This document shows, in pieces, positions 7,962 to 15,918 of a stretch of 29,372 nucleotides of DNA (position 1 is its first letter; each line of letters begins with the position of its first letter). Below the pieces are notes generated by a model. It saw only the letters and a list, made by a program, of their open reading frames with translations. It was not told the origin of the DNA and did not search any database. Where the stretch lies: IMG/VR virus record IMGVR_UViG_3300046516_000972, positions 1 through 29,372 of that record, one strand, 5' to 3'. The translations under genes and the position numbers were made by a program. Origin of the DNA: a virus.

Positions 7962-9011
7962 ATGGCCGCATGGACCCAAGCCGAGCTCGCCGAGTCGCAG
8001 AACGCGGCGAATCAGTACTACACGTCCCACCAAGCCCCGCAAGGCTGGACGCCGGACGACGTGAACCAGCAGTACCTCTATTGGCGCCAGCAGGGCTACA
8101 GCCACGCCGACAGCCTGGCGCACATGAACGCGCTCGGCTGGACGGCGAACCCGACGCCGGCCGCCGCCGGCCCCTCGAACGACCAGATGGCCGGGTTTTA
8201 TCAGGACAACCTCGGCCGCCCCGGCACGCCCGAGGAGTATGCGAAATGGATCAGCGACTACGGCGGCGACGCGAACCGGATCCGCCAGGGCATCTACGAC
8301 TCGGCGGAAGCGGCGGCGTACCGCGCCAAACAGACCGGCGGCGGGACGACGGGCGGCGGCAGCACCGGCGGCGGCGGCGGCGCGGCGCCCGCCGGGCCCG
8401 CCGGGCCCGCCACGGCGGCGCCGGGGTGGAGCGCGCCGGCCGGCCCGCCGTCGTCCGGCTTCGGCGCGGCGCCCCCGACGTATCAGAGCGATCCCAACGC
8501 GCCGACGTTTACGCCCCTGCCCGACTACAAGGCGCCGACGTGGACCGGCGGCGATTTCGTCAACCCGAGCGAGGAAGATCTCAAGAGCTCGCCCGGCTAC
8601 CAGGCGCGGCTCGATCAGTTGATCAAGACCAAGACGCGCCAGGCCGCGGCGCAGGGCACCGTCTTGAGCGGCGGGACGCTCGTCGCGCTCGATCGCGCCG
8701 GCCAGGACTACGCCACCAACGAGTACCAGACGTTTCGCAACAACGCGCTCGACGCCTACAAACAGAAATACAGCCAGTTCACCGACGCGGCCGGTATGGA
8801 CCTCAACGCGCGCACGATCAACGCGAACCAGAATCAGGCGACGTTCGCCAACCGGACGCAGACCTACAACACCGGCAACGCGCGCACGCTCAGCGACTAC
8901 CTGACCAACGTCACCGCGCAGCGCAACGCCGAGCTCGATTACTGGAACCGGCTGAACGATGTCAACCAAACCGGCGCGCAGCTCGCCGGCAGCAGCTACA
9001 AAGCACCATGA
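7962..9011 (+). CDS. internal virion protein with DUF4214-like motif
   Basis: This is a protein of 349 residues. Near residues 70-115 it has FYQDNLGRPGTPEEYAKWISDYGGD...GIYDSAEAAAYRA, which resembles the DUF4214 pattern (Y...LGR.....Y..W......). A Gly/Pro-rich linker follows (TGGGTTGGGSTGGGGGAAPAG). The second half holds SPGYQARLDQLIKTKTRQAAAQGTVLSGGTLVALDRAGQDYATNEY, a block common in phage proteins of the ejection region. The end is a long Asn/Gln-rich helical segment. The stop overlaps the next start as ATGA. A role in DNA transfer is likely from context but not demonstrated by sequence. Confidence 0.7.
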   Translation: MAAWTQAELAESQNAANQYYTSHQAPQGWTPDDVNQQYLYWRQQGYSHADSLAHMNALGWTANPTPAAAGPSNDQMAGFYQDNLGRPGTPEEYAKWISDYGGDANRIRQGIYDSAEAAAYRAKQTGGGTTGGGSTGGGGGAAPAGPAGPATAAPGWSAPAGPPSSGFGAAPPTYQSDPNAPTFTPLPDYKAPTWTGGDFVNPSEEDLKSSPGYQARLDQLIKTKTRQAAAQGTVLSGGTLVALDRAGQDYATNEYQTFRNNALDAYKQKYSQFTDAAGMDLNARTINANQNQATFANRTQTYNTGNARTLSDYLTNVTAQRNAELDYWNRLNDVNQTGAQLAGSSYKAP

Positions 9012-10882
9012 GCTCCGTCAGCGCGATCCTGCAGCAGATGGCGGAAAACGCCGGCCGGGCGCAGCTTGCGCGCGGGCAGACGTACGGGAGTCTCGTCGCG
9101 CAGGCCTCGCAAGTGCCGGCGCAAATCATGGACGACCGCGAGCGCCAGGCCACGCTCGATTTTCAGCGCGCGCGCGAGGCGCAGCAGATGGCGCTCGCGA
9201 CCCGCGCCGATCAGCGCGCGACGCTTGATCAGGCCTACCAGGATCAGACCCGCGCGCAAGAGGTGGAGAAGCAACAGAAGATCCGCGCGATCCTCGGCGC
9301 CTACACCGCCGGCACGCCGAACGATCCGAGCACGAACAACCTCGCCGCCGGCGTCGCGAAGGCGCGCGAGGTGGGCCTGCCGGAATGGATCCCGAACCTC
9401 TGGGAGCTGCACAAGAAGGAGCAGGAATTTACCAACCCGCGGCCGTACGAGACGGACTCGACCAAGGATCTACGCTCGTCACTCACGAACGAGATCATTA
9501 CGCCGGCCCGGCCGAAGATGCCCGAGATCGGCACGCCGGGCTATGGCATCGCCACGCGGATCCAAGACATCGAGGGCACCGGCGCCCCGAGCGCCCCACC
9601 GGCCGCGGCGGGCCCGCCGCTCGCGTCAGGCACGCCCCCACCGGGCCCGGCCTCAACGTATGCCGGCCGCGTCGATCTCTTACAGAACGGCCCGCCGCCG
9701 TCGCCGGTGCCGGCCGGCGGCCCTGGCGCGCCCGCGACGACCGCGATCGCCCCGGCCGGCGCCCCGGCCTCGAGTCTGCCGCCGCCGCCGAGCGCCCCCG
9801 GCACGGCCCCCGGCGCGCCGCCCGCCCGTCTGACGCACGCGCAGGCCGTCGCCCAGGCGTACGCCGAAGCCGAAGCCGCCAAGGATCCCGTCGTGCAAGC
9901 CTACGGCAAGCGCGCGGGCGGGCAACCGTTGACGCCCGCCGAAACCGCGCTGATCGCCGGCTACGAGGCCAAGGCCGGCGTGAATGACGCGCCCGTCACC
10001 GTGAAAACGATGGTCAATGGGAAGGCCGTCGAAAAGGTGATGACGCGCAAAGAGGCGCTCGCCGCCGGCGTGTTTGCCTCCCAACCGCCCGCGTCGGTGC
10101 AGATCCAGAACATGCCGCCGGCGCCCGTCATCCCGGCCTCGAAGGCCGAGATCGCGATGGCGAATTACATGATCCCGACGCCGAGCCCGCGCTCGTTTCA
10201 GACGCGGGAGGGCAAGGCGATGCTCGATCGGATCCTCACCGTCAATCCCGATTTCGATGCGTCGCTCTACAGCGTGCGCGCCCCGACGCGCAAGGCCTAC
10301 ACGACCGGCCCGCAGGGGCAACAGTTGACCGCGATGAACACGGCGATCGAGCACCTCGATCAGCTCCAGGCCGCGGCCGACGCGCTGCAGAACGGCACGT
10401 TCAAGCCGGGCAACGCCGCCTACAACGCGCTCGCCGACCTCTTCGGATCGGGCGCGCCGACGAGTTTCGCGACGATCAAAGAGAAGGTCGATAAGGAGCT
10501 CGATGCGGTCGCGTCGAAGGGCGTCCCGACGGTGAGCGGCGCGGCGGCGCAAAAGGCGATCGGCGGCGTGTCGTCGAGCCCCGAGTCGATCAAGAACTAC
10601 ATCGACACGTCGATCCGGCTGCTCGGCTCGAGTCAGAACGCGCTGCGTGAACCCTACAAGCGCGCGATGGGCGCGAATGCGCCGTTCGATCCGCTGACGC
10701 CCGAAGCGAAAGCGGTCTTGCTCAAGCGCGGGTTCGATCCGGAGAATCCGACCGCGGCCGTCCAGCCGCCGGCGACGCTGGCGCCGAACCGCACGCAGCG
10801 CGTCGTGCAAAACGGCGTGACCTACGACGTCACCACGGACGCGACCGGGAAGGTCGTCAGTAGCAAGGCGGTGCAACCGTGA
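9008..10882 (+). CDS. large internal virion / DNA-transfer-type protein
   Basis: The start is the ATG in the ATGA overlap; 624 residues follow. The in-frame open sequence before it overlaps the preceding gene and is rejected. Residues ~1-100 are a coiled coil (ERQATLDFQRAREAQQMAL, DQTRAQEVEKQQKIRAIL). Residues ~195-275 are a Pro/Ala-rich linker. The last ~230 residues are helical, with RSFQTREGKAMLDRILTVNPDFDASLYSVRAPTRKAYTTGPQGQQ, AMNTAIEHLDQL and a Leu/Lys-rich end. This pattern (F....G......V...P.FD...Y..R...RK.F..G, then LNTAI.HL..L) is shared by many phage proteins of unknown function in ejection clusters. Confidence 0.72.
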   Translation: MSSVSAILQQMAENAGRAQLARGQTYGSLVAQASQVPAQIMDDRERQATLDFQRAREAQQMALATRADQRATLDQAYQDQTRAQEVEKQQKIRAILGAYTAGTPNDPSTNNLAAGVAKAREVGLPEWIPNLWELHKKEQEFTNPRPYETDSTKDLRSSLTNEIITPARPKMPEIGTPGYGIATRIQDIEGTGAPSAPPAAAGPPLASGTPPPGPASTYAGRVDLLQNGPPPSPVPAGGPGAPATTAIAPAGAPASSLPPPPSAPGTAPGAPPARLTHAQAVAQAYAEAEAAKDPVVQAYGKRAGGQPLTPAETALIAGYEAKAGVNDAPVTVKTMVNGKAVEKVMTRKEALAAGVFASQPPASVQIQNMPPAPVIPASKAEIAMANYMIPTPSPRSFQTREGKAMLDRILTVNPDFDASLYSVRAPTRKAYTTGPQGQQLTAMNTAIEHLDQLQAAADALQNGTFKPGNAAYNALADLFGSGAPTSFATIKEKVDKELDAVASKGVPTVSGAAAQKAIGGVSSSPESIKNYIDTSIRLLGSSQNALREPYKRAMGANAPFDPLTPEAKAVLLKRGFDPENPTAAVQPPATLAPNRTQRVVQNGVTYDVTTDATGKVVSSKAVQP

Positions 10883-12111
10883 CGGCCGAGGCGCAGCAAT
10901 TCGATCCGTCGCAACCGTTTACGACCTTCGATCCGTCGAAGCCGTTCACGGTCGCCGAGCCGACGCCGGATTTCCGCGCGACGAATGAACCGCCGTCGAC
11001 GGCGTTGAAAGCGGCGGCGTACGGCAAGGACGCGATGCAGCTCGCGCTCGACGCGCTGCCGGGCGCCGGCGCCGTGATCGGCGGCGTGCTCGCGACGCCA
11101 GAGACGGCGGGCGCGGGCACCCTGGCGGGCGCCGCGCTCGGGGCCGGCGCGGGCCGCGGGCTGCGCGATCTGATTGGGGCGGGGCTCGGGCTCCAGCCGC
11201 CGACCACGGCGCTGCGCGAGGGGAAGGCGATCGCGCTGGATACCGCCGAAACCTATGTCGCGGGCAAGATACTGCCGGCGCTCTGGGAAGCGATCAGGAC
11301 GCCCGGCGCCACGGTCGCCGATGTCTTTGACGGGATGCGGCAACTCTACGCGGCGAGTCCGAAAGCGGTGAAGGCGTTCATGCCGGACTTCGAGGCGCTG
11401 GGGAAGTTGCCGCGCGGTGTCGGGAAAGCGCCGGCGTCCATTCTGACGCGGCCCGCCTGGCAGACGTGGCAGGACCATCTGCCGGAGACGGCGACCGCGC
11501 TGCATCTCGATCGGTCGGTCCCGGTGCCCCCGTCCGTCCTGACGCCGCAGGAACTCAGCGAGCGTATTTTGTCCGGCCACGGCGTCCCCACCGCCGCGGC
11601 ACCGAAGCCGCCCATCGGTGGACCCGTCGCCACGCCGCCGGTCGAGGCGCCCGGAGTGCCTGCGGCGGCCGTCGCCGCGCCATCCGCCGCCGCGGCGCCC
11701 GTGGTCCCCGTCGCGCCGACCGCCGCCGCGGCGCCGGCCGAGCTCGTTCCTGCCGCCGCGTCCGTGCGGCCCCCGGCGAGCGCCGCACCCGTCGCCGGGC
11801 TCCGACCGACGCCGGAGTCGGCGGCGATTGCGGCGGCGCTGCCGGATCAACGCGCGCTGAACGAGGCGGCGCTGGCGGCCCGCCGCGCCGCGTTTCAAGC
11901 GAGCCAGGCGGCCCCCGCCGCCGGCCCCGTCGTGCCGGCGAGTGGCAAGATGCGCTTGACCCTGCCGGAGTTCAAAGAATTCCAGCGCTTGATTCAACGC
12001 GGCATGTCCCTGCCGGATGCGGAGCGCGTGGTGAAGCTGGCACGCGATCTGGGCGCCGACGCGCCGCCGGTCGCGGCGACAACGTTCCCGAAGATGACGC
12101 GCGGGAAATGA
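10879..12111 (+). CDS. alanine-rich virion protein of the ejection cluster
   Basis: GTG start in a GTGA overlap with the previous gene; 410 residues. The N-terminus repeats FDPSQPF / FDPSKPF. Then comes an amphipathic or membrane-active glycine-rich segment (ALDALPGAGAVIGGVLATPETAGAGTLAGAALGAGAGRGLRDLIG) of the sort found in phage ejection proteins. The middle is helical, followed by ~130 residues of Ala/Pro/Val low complexity. A short folded helix pair closes it (LTLPEFKEFQRLIQRGMSLPDAERVVKLARDL). It is the fourth and last of the large virion proteins. Confidence 0.68.
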   Translation: MTAEAQQFDPSQPFTTFDPSKPFTVAEPTPDFRATNEPPSTALKAAAYGKDAMQLALDALPGAGAVIGGVLATPETAGAGTLAGAALGAGAGRGLRDLIGAGLGLQPPTTALREGKAIALDTAETYVAGKILPALWEAIRTPGATVADVFDGMRQLYAASPKAVKAFMPDFEALGKLPRGVGKAPASILTRPAWQTWQDHLPETATALHLDRSVPVPPSVLTPQELSERILSGHGVPTAAAPKPPIGGPVATPPVEAPGVPAAAVAAPSAAAAPVVPVAPTAAAAPAELVPAAASVRPPASAAPVAGLRPTPESAAIAAALPDQRALNEAALAARRAAFQASQAAPAAGPVVPASGKMRLTLPEFKEFQRLIQRGMSLPDAERVVKLARDLGADAPPVAATTFPKMTRGK

Positions 12112-12191
12112 CGGCGGACCCTCGAGCGGTCGACGGATCGCCGGCGTGCTGGGACGTGGCATCGCGGCAAGTCAGCCGTGGTCACGAGTAG
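12108..12191 (+). CDS. possible 27-residue ORF after the ejection cluster (doubtful)
   Basis: The ATG lies in an ATGA overlap with the preceding stop, which is the operon's usual junction. The short product (MTADPRAVDGSPACWDVASR...) has no recognisable feature and no clear ribosome-binding site. It may simply be read-through of an intergenic stretch. Confidence 0.22.
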   Translation: MTADPRAVDGSPACWDVASRQVSRGHE

Positions 12192-12221
12192 CGCGCGCCG
12201 GCGGTCCGTCGTCGGATCGCC

Positions 12222-12305
12222 ATGACCCCGGGCCTGCTGCTCGTCGTCGCGCTGCTGGCGCTGCTGCTGGTCGGCCGCGGAGTGCGGCGCGACAAAGGAG
12301 ACTGA
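12222..12305 (+). CDS. 27-residue single-span membrane peptide
   Basis: The ORF encodes MTPGLLLVVALLALLLVG followed by a charged tail (RGVRRDKGD), a clean single membrane span with a basic end. Its last codons contain the AAAGGAG ribosome-binding site of the next gene, whose ATG follows the stop by 4 bases. This coupling makes it more credible than a chance frame. Size and position (end of the virion genes, where lysis genes often lie) would allow a small holin-like or lysis-regulating peptide, but nothing proves that. Confidence 0.5.
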   Translation: MTPGLLLVVALLALLLVGRGVRRDKGD

Positions 12306-12309
12306 TCGC

Positions 12310-13707
12310 ATGACGAAAGCGAAAGCCACCCCCGCCACCGTCGACCCGGAGTACCTCGTGCTGTTCCACGTCGAAGATCCGGCCGGCCACCCGATCGCGA
12401 GCGCCGCGGCCGCGAGCACCGGCGGGCCGGGGCCGTGGCAGTCCATGACGAACCCCTGCGGCGACGTAGTGAACCCGGCGACCGGCCTCGCCGGCGTGCT
12501 GCTCCGCGCCGGCGACTATACGATCGTGTTCAGCGCCGCCGGCTACGCCGATCGCACGCTGCCGGTGCACATCGCGACCGAGGGCCCGCCGATCCGCGTG
12601 GGCCTCGAGCGCGCGGCCGGCGGCGGTACCGGCCCGCTCCCGCCGATCCCGACACGCGCCCTGGTGTGCAGCGTGCAGCACAGCCTCGCCGGCCTGACCT
12701 ACCCGACGCGCCAGTACGGCCCGGTGCCGGCGTGGTTCTACGGGAAGCTCGAGGCCGACGACCGCGCCGCCGCGCGCGCCGCGCATCGCGCCGCCGGCGA
12801 TACGCACATCCCGATCCCGATCACCGAGGCCTATCGCGAAGGCGGCACGCTCTGGCCCGCCGAGCTCGCCGATGGCTACGACTACACCAACGACCTCGAC
12901 ACGTACCGCGCGATCGCGCACGAGGCGATCGCCGATGGGTTTTTCATTGACTGTCCGCTGGGCGGCGACGGCCTCGGCAACGGGCCCGGCTACAACGATC
13001 CCGTCGGTCGCACGTACGGCTGCGGCTGGCTGATGCAGAACCTCGAGCGCATGATCCGCGCGCTGCAGGGTGACGGCACGCCCGCGCGGCCGGACCTGAC
13101 GCCCTACATCTGTTTCCGCCCCGGCTGGGACGCCGTGTTTTACTCGTGGGGCGATCCGACCGCGGCGCGCAGCAAAGGCGGGCTCCGCTGGCGGTGGGTG
13201 CGCTGGCGCGAGACGCCCGGCGCGAAGGCGCCGGCGCCGCTCTCGGCGAAGATGCTCGACGAGCAACAGGCGCGCGTCAAGAAATTCGGCGAGCTGTTCC
13301 GCCAGGTGCTCCCGGCCGGCTATCTCGCGATCGAGCACACGCCGGGGAATATTCCGTGCGGCGAAGGCGGCGGCGACTACGCGCCCGGTGGGCTGATGAC
13401 CACCTACGACACGATCATGGGCGAGTACAACACCTTCCACGAGGATTCGTACTGGCAGATCGCCGGGCGGATGCTCGATGACTATCACCGCCCGCCGGAC
13501 CAACCGCGCGGCGACGATCCGAATCCGCCGAAGTATCTCGGGCCGGACAGTCCGCGCGGCCCGTACTTCTACGTGGTCTTCGAACCCACGAAGAACGGCG
13601 TCTATGAATGGTGCCGCGGCCGCTGCACGCGCGAGGCGATGCAACAGGAAGACGCCTACATCCGCGCGTCCGGCGCGACGCTGACCGGCTACCCGGTGCA
13701 TTGGTGA
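12310..13707 (+). CDS. beta-sandwich (carboxypeptidase-regulatory-like) plus putative barrel enzyme, virion-associated
   Basis: The protein has 465 residues and a strong AAAGGAG ribosome-binding site. Residues ~15-100 read as a carboxypeptidase-regulatory-like beta sandwich (LVLFHVEDPAGHPIASA...GLAGVLLRAGDYTIVFSAAGYADRTLPVHI), a typical display or anchoring module. The rest (~350 residues) alternates strands and helices with many Trp, Tyr and acidic residues: GFFIDCPLGGDG, YICFRPGWDAVFYSW, LAIEHTPGNIPCGEGGGDY, YFYVVFEPTKNGVYEW. This resembles a TIM-barrel glycosidase layout, with glutamates at strand ends as possible catalytic residues. No signal peptide is present. A polysaccharide-degrading tail enzyme is a reasonable guess; the family is not recognised. 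Confidence 0.6.
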   Translation: MTKAKATPATVDPEYLVLFHVEDPAGHPIASAAAASTGGPGPWQSMTNPCGDVVNPATGLAGVLLRAGDYTIVFSAAGYADRTLPVHIATEGPPIRVGLERAAGGGTGPLPPIPTRALVCSVQHSLAGLTYPTRQYGPVPAWFYGKLEADDRAAARAAHRAAGDTHIPIPITEAYREGGTLWPAELADGYDYTNDLDTYRAIAHEAIADGFFIDCPLGGDGLGNGPGYNDPVGRTYGCGWLMQNLERMIRALQGDGTPARPDLTPYICFRPGWDAVFYSWGDPTAARSKGGLRWRWVRWRETPGAKAPAPLSAKMLDEQQARVKKFGELFRQVLPAGYLAIEHTPGNIPCGEGGGDYAPGGLMTTYDTIMGEYNTFHEDSYWQIAGRMLDDYHRPPDQPRGDDPNPPKYLGPDSPRGPYFYVVFEPTKNGVYEWCRGRCTREAMQQEDAYIRASGATLTGYPVHW

Positions 13708-14096
13708 CCGCGCGGCTCGCGTACGTGCTCGTCGCGCTGCTCGCCGCGAGCGCGTCCGCCTGGGCCCAGGACGATCCGCCGTCGCCGCCGCCGCCACCGC
13801 CGCACGCGTGGCAGAGCGGCGAACCCGTGTCGATGACCGTCGCGATGGCGGGCGTCGTCGTCGCCTCGGCGGGCTTCGGGCTGATGCTGCGCACGACGGA
13901 ACCGTGCAATTGCGCACCGCGCACGGCGTGGGTCGTCGGTGGTGTGATCGTCGTCGCGGCGGGCGTGACCCTGACCTGGCTCGGGCTTCGGTCGCGCACG
14001 ATCACCGTCAGTCCGACGCTCGGGCCGCACGCCGTCGGCGGCGCGGTCGCGCTGCGCTGGGGCGGCCACGACCACGCCCGACCCCCTGACCCCTGA
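13704..14096 (+). CDS. exported membrane protein, two spans
   Basis: GTG start in a GTGA overlap with the previous gene; 130 residues. The N-terminus is a signal peptide (RLAYVLVALLAASASAWAQ, cut likely after AWA). A proline run follows (DDPPSPPPPPPHAW), then two hydrophobic segments (MTVAMAGVVVASAGFGLML and AWVVGGVIVVAAGVTLTWLGL) separated by a short loop with CNC. The end (ITVSPTLGPHAVGGAVALRW) looks like a beta strand. It could be a holin-region envelope protein or a host-derived surface protein; function unknown. Confidence 0.65.
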   Translation: MTARLAYVLVALLAASASAWAQDDPPSPPPPPPHAWQSGEPVSMTVAMAGVVVASAGFGLMLRTTEPCNCAPRTAWVVGGVIVVAAGVTLTWLGLRSRTITVSPTLGPHAVGGAVALRWGGHDHARPPDP

Positions 14097-14117
14097 ACCC
14101 TGACGCATGAGGTGTCT

Positions 14118-14300
14118 ATGACGAGCCCCGCCGCGCCCGACCGTGACCGCGACGACGACGACCGCCCCGGCCGCCCGACGCACCCGATCACCGATCCCGA
14201 GCCCGGCGAGGGGGGCGCGCACCCGACGCACCCGATCGCCGAGCCGCCGCCGCCGGCGCGCCCCAATCCGCCACCGCCGCGCCCGACGCCGACACGGTGA
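14118..14300 (+). CDS. proline-rich disordered small protein
   Basis: The product has 60 residues; the start is chosen because GAGGTG lies 4 bases before this ATG. The sequence is Asp/Arg-rich at first, then Pro-rich with the motif PTHPI repeated (RPTHPITDPEP, HPTHPIAEPPP). It has no predicted fold. It may be a linker-like accessory protein or a non-functional frame in GC-rich DNA; the ribosome-binding site favours translation. Confidence 0.45.
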   Translation: MTSPAAPDRDRDDDDRPGRPTHPITDPEPGEGGAHPTHPIAEPPPPARPNPPPPRPTPTR

Positions 14301-14307
14301 CGGACCG

Positions 14308-14811
14308 ATGGCGAGCTCCGCGACGCGCCACCATCTCCGCGTCGATCACATGACCCGCAAGTGTGAGAGCTTGAAAATCGGGTACGACACGCGCGCCGAG
14401 GCGCTCGAGGCCTGCGAAGCGCAGATGCTCGCGGACCTGGTGGACCCGGGCTGTCACATCATGCCGTATGCCTGCGAGGCCTGCGGCGCCTGGCATACGC
14501 GCAATCAGCGGATCGTGTTCACCGAGGCGCCGACGAACCTCGCGCGCGCCGACTACCGGCGCCGGAAAGATGATCATCGGCCGCGTCGAGCGAAAATTCT
14601 ACAGGCTTGTAGAATTTCTACAGAGGGGGAGCACCACACCATGACCGACACCGACACCGCACCGACCGAGACACCGACCGACGCGACACCCGGCGCCGAC
14701 GCGATCGCGCGCTGCGCCTGCGGCGTGCCGCGGGGCCTCGCGCACTACTGTGCCGCTCAGGATCACAATTGGGTCAAGGCGCCCGAGCCGGACGAGGCTG
14801 ACGCCGACTAG
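14308..14811 (+). CDS. zinc-ribbon-like protein, possibly two genes in one frame
   Basis: An uninterrupted frame of 167 codons. The first ~75 residues (CESLKIGYDTRAEALEACEAQ...MPYACEACGAWHTRNQ) match the small phage type with a tyrosine-rich helix and CxxC-x-WH zinc ribbon. The last 56 residues start at a second ATG (14641) 10 bases after AGGGGGA and hold another Cys pair (ARCACGVPRGLAHYC). Between them the frame crosses an AT-rich perfect palindrome (14594-14617). So this may be one protein with a regulatory element inside, or two genes of which the second starts at 14641. Confidence 0.6.
   Translation: MASSATRHHLRVDHMTRKCESLKIGYDTRAEALEACEAQMLADLVDPGCHIMPYACEACGAWHTRNQRIVFTEAPTNLARADYRRRKDDHRPRRAKILQACRISTEGEHHTMTDTDTAPTETPTDATPGADAIARCACGVPRGLAHYCAAQDHNWVKAPEPDEADAD
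14594..14622. promoter_or_regulatory. palindromic operator-like site / AT-rich hairpin
   Basis: AAATTCTACA and TGTAGAATTT form a perfect 10-bp inverted repeat around GGCT, and a third half-site (TTCTACA) follows after one base. The core CTACA-N4-TGTAG is the same as at 16163-16176. It could be an operator or an RNA hairpin upstream of the ATG at 14641. No U-tract follows, so an intrinsic terminator is unlikely. Confidence 0.5.
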
Positions 14812-14838
14812 CAGGGCGCATCTCGAGAGAGCACCGAT

Positions 14839-15366
14839 CTACTGGCAGCTCACATACGAGACGCCCCGGGCGACTTGACGCGTCACGCAGATCGCCGATG
14901 TCTTGGGGAGCGGCGTCCACGGCGTCGGCGCGGGCGATGGGTCCTCGGCCGCGCGCCGGATCGCGGCCATCTGCGCCAGCATCGCCTGTTGCTGCGCCAA
15001 CATCGCCTGTTGGTACGCGACCTGGAGATCGAGTTCAAGGTTCGGGGCGTCGGCCGGCCGAGCCAATGTGACCGTTTGGTGCTTGCCGATGGCCGTGCAG
15101 AGTCGCACCCCCGCGACGTGCGTTTCGGCGCCGCTGGCCCAGCGCACCCGGACCGCTTGGGTCTGTCCGCAGTCGTCCGGGATCTCATAGCTGAGCGCCA
15201 GCGGGGTCACGCCCATCAGGCGGCCCGGCTCCTCGCCGGTCAGCACCTGCGCGCCTTCTGGCGTCGCATGAATATCGAGAAGGATCTTGTGCGTCTCGGC
15301 GGCGGACACCTCGACCGAGAGGGCCACAGCAACGATCGCGAGAACGAGGAGGGCGGCAGGTTTCAT
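14839..15366 (-). CDS. secreted PEGA-like protein (cargo)
   Basis: Start chosen at the ATG that gives a clear signal peptide (MKPAALLVLAIVAVALSVEV, cleavage near SAAE); 175 residues. After it comes a PEGA-like beta domain (ILLDIHATPEGAQVLTGEEPGRLMGVTPLALSYEI). A helical stretch with a duplicated unit follows (AMLAQQQAMLAQMAAIRRAAE), then a Pro/Thr linker and a short tail with two cysteines (ICVTRQVARGVSYVSC). PEGA domains occur in bacterial surface proteins. The gene converges with the virion operon and looks like a lysogeny-expressed moron acting outside the cytoplasm; its role is unknown. No strong ribosome-binding site is seen. Confidence 0.65.
   Translation of the reverse strand: MKPAALLVLAIVAVALSVEVSAAETHKILLDIHATPEGAQVLTGEEPGRLMGVTPLALSYEIPDDCGQTQAVRVRWASGAETHVAGVRLCTAIGKHQTVTLARPADAPNLELDLQVAYQQAMLAQQQAMLAQMAAIRRAAEDPSPAPTPWTPLPKTSAICVTRQVARGVSYVSCQ
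14971..15012 (-). repeat. 21-bp tandem duplication inside the PEGA-like gene
   Basis: Two adjacent 21-bp units differ at one base and encode the repeated AMLAQQQ unit. The length is a multiple of three, so the frame is kept. Confidence 0.8.
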
Positions 15367-15416
15367 AACGGGACTCTCAACTGACCAATGGGGGTGGACG
15401 CGCGTAAGTGACGCCT

Positions 15417-15481
15417 TAGTGGACCATCGACCGAGCGGACGGCAGATGACGGGACGGGCCAATCGATTGACACTCGCGGCC
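15417..15481 (+). repeat. long dispersed inverted repeat, left copy
   Basis: The core at 15421-15481 matches the reverse complement of 19866-19926 at 57 of 61 positions; similarity extends about 4 bases outward. It contains the palindrome CAATCGATTG. It lies between the coiled-coil gene and the PEGA-like gene. Both copies face inward like terminal repeats, but no transposase or target duplication was found. Confidence 0.85.
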
Positions 15482-15513
15482 AGACCACTCGGTCGCGGGC
15501 CTGGCGTCGGCGC

Positions 15514-15729
15514 TTATCGTCCCGTCTTCGTGTACGGAAGCAGCGACACCGGGGGCACGGCCTGCCCTTGCGCAGCGGCCCAGAGCTGATCGAGGACCGA
15601 CGGGTCCGCCCCGAGCGCGCCGGCCACCTGGTAGACCTCCGCACACAACCGCCGCAGGCGATCGATCTCGGCGCGCGCGGCCTCGAGCTCCGTCGACGTG
15701 TCGCGGTCGGCGTGATGCGTGTGGCTCAT
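15514..15729 (-). CDS. coiled-coil protein coupled to hicA (candidate antitoxin)
   Basis: The protein has 71 residues; its ATG overlaps the hicA stop as ATGA, so the two are translationally coupled. The sequence is a charged coiled coil (STELEAARAEIDRLRRLCAEVYQVAG) followed by ALGADPSVLDQLWAAAQGQ and a LLPY end. Proteins with the LCAEVYQV.GALGA..VLD.L motif occur in other phages without known function. It lacks the RNase-H-like fold and the GC(F)SxG-type core of HicB. Its position directly after the toxin makes it a candidate partner or antitoxin; this is inference. Confidence 0.7.
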   Translation of the reverse strand: MSHTHHADRDTSTELEAARAEIDRLRRLCAEVYQVAGALGADPSVLDQLWAAAQGQAVPPVSLLPYTKTGR

Positions 15730-15911
15730 TTCAGTCCTGCCTGTTTCCAAATGCTCGTGAGCAGCCAGCCCTGCACGTCGTCGCCGGGATGCCCGTTCAC
15801 CGTCACCTTGCCGGGTTTGGTCGGGTGCGTGAACTGGCGATGGCTCCCGGTGGTCGTCTTGAGCGTCCAGCCGTCCGCCGCCAGCCGCTTCAGAATGTCG
15901 CGCACCTTCAT
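15726..15911 (-). CDS. hicA: HicA-family toxin (dsRBD-fold mRNA interferase)
   Basis: The protein has 61 residues, the normal HicA length, starting at MKVRDILKRLAADGW. The family core is intact: GSHRQF with the predicted catalytic His24, then THPTKPGKVTV and the C-terminal LLTSIWKQAGL. HicA toxins cleave mRNA and are normally neutralised by an adjacent HicB. No HicB-like ORF is seen in this window. Upstream on the same strand is a small HTH gene and downstream an overlapping coiled-coil gene. The start lies about 7 bases from a TATACT -10 box, so the message is probably almost leaderless. The palindrome at 15920-15940 overlaps that box, which suggests repression. Confidence 0.85.
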   Translation of the reverse strand: MKVRDILKRLAADGWTLKTTTGSHRQFTHPTKPGKVTVNGHPGDDVQGWLLTSIWKQAGLK

Positions 15912-15918
15912 CAAAAGA

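Noticed and set aside
6495-8969. 824-codon open frame on the minus strand
   Set aside because: It lies opposite coupled virion genes, is extremely Arg/Val/Gly-rich without a fold pattern, and is typical of antisense frames in very GC-rich DNA.
7688-9007. Upstream extension of the large ejection protein frame
   Set aside because: It runs under two well-supported genes in another frame and has Arg-rich random composition; the ATG at 9008 in an ATGA overlap is the sound start.
14594-14622. Intrinsic terminator for the virion operon
   Set aside because: The hairpin is AT-rich, no U-tract follows it, and the reading frame continues through it.
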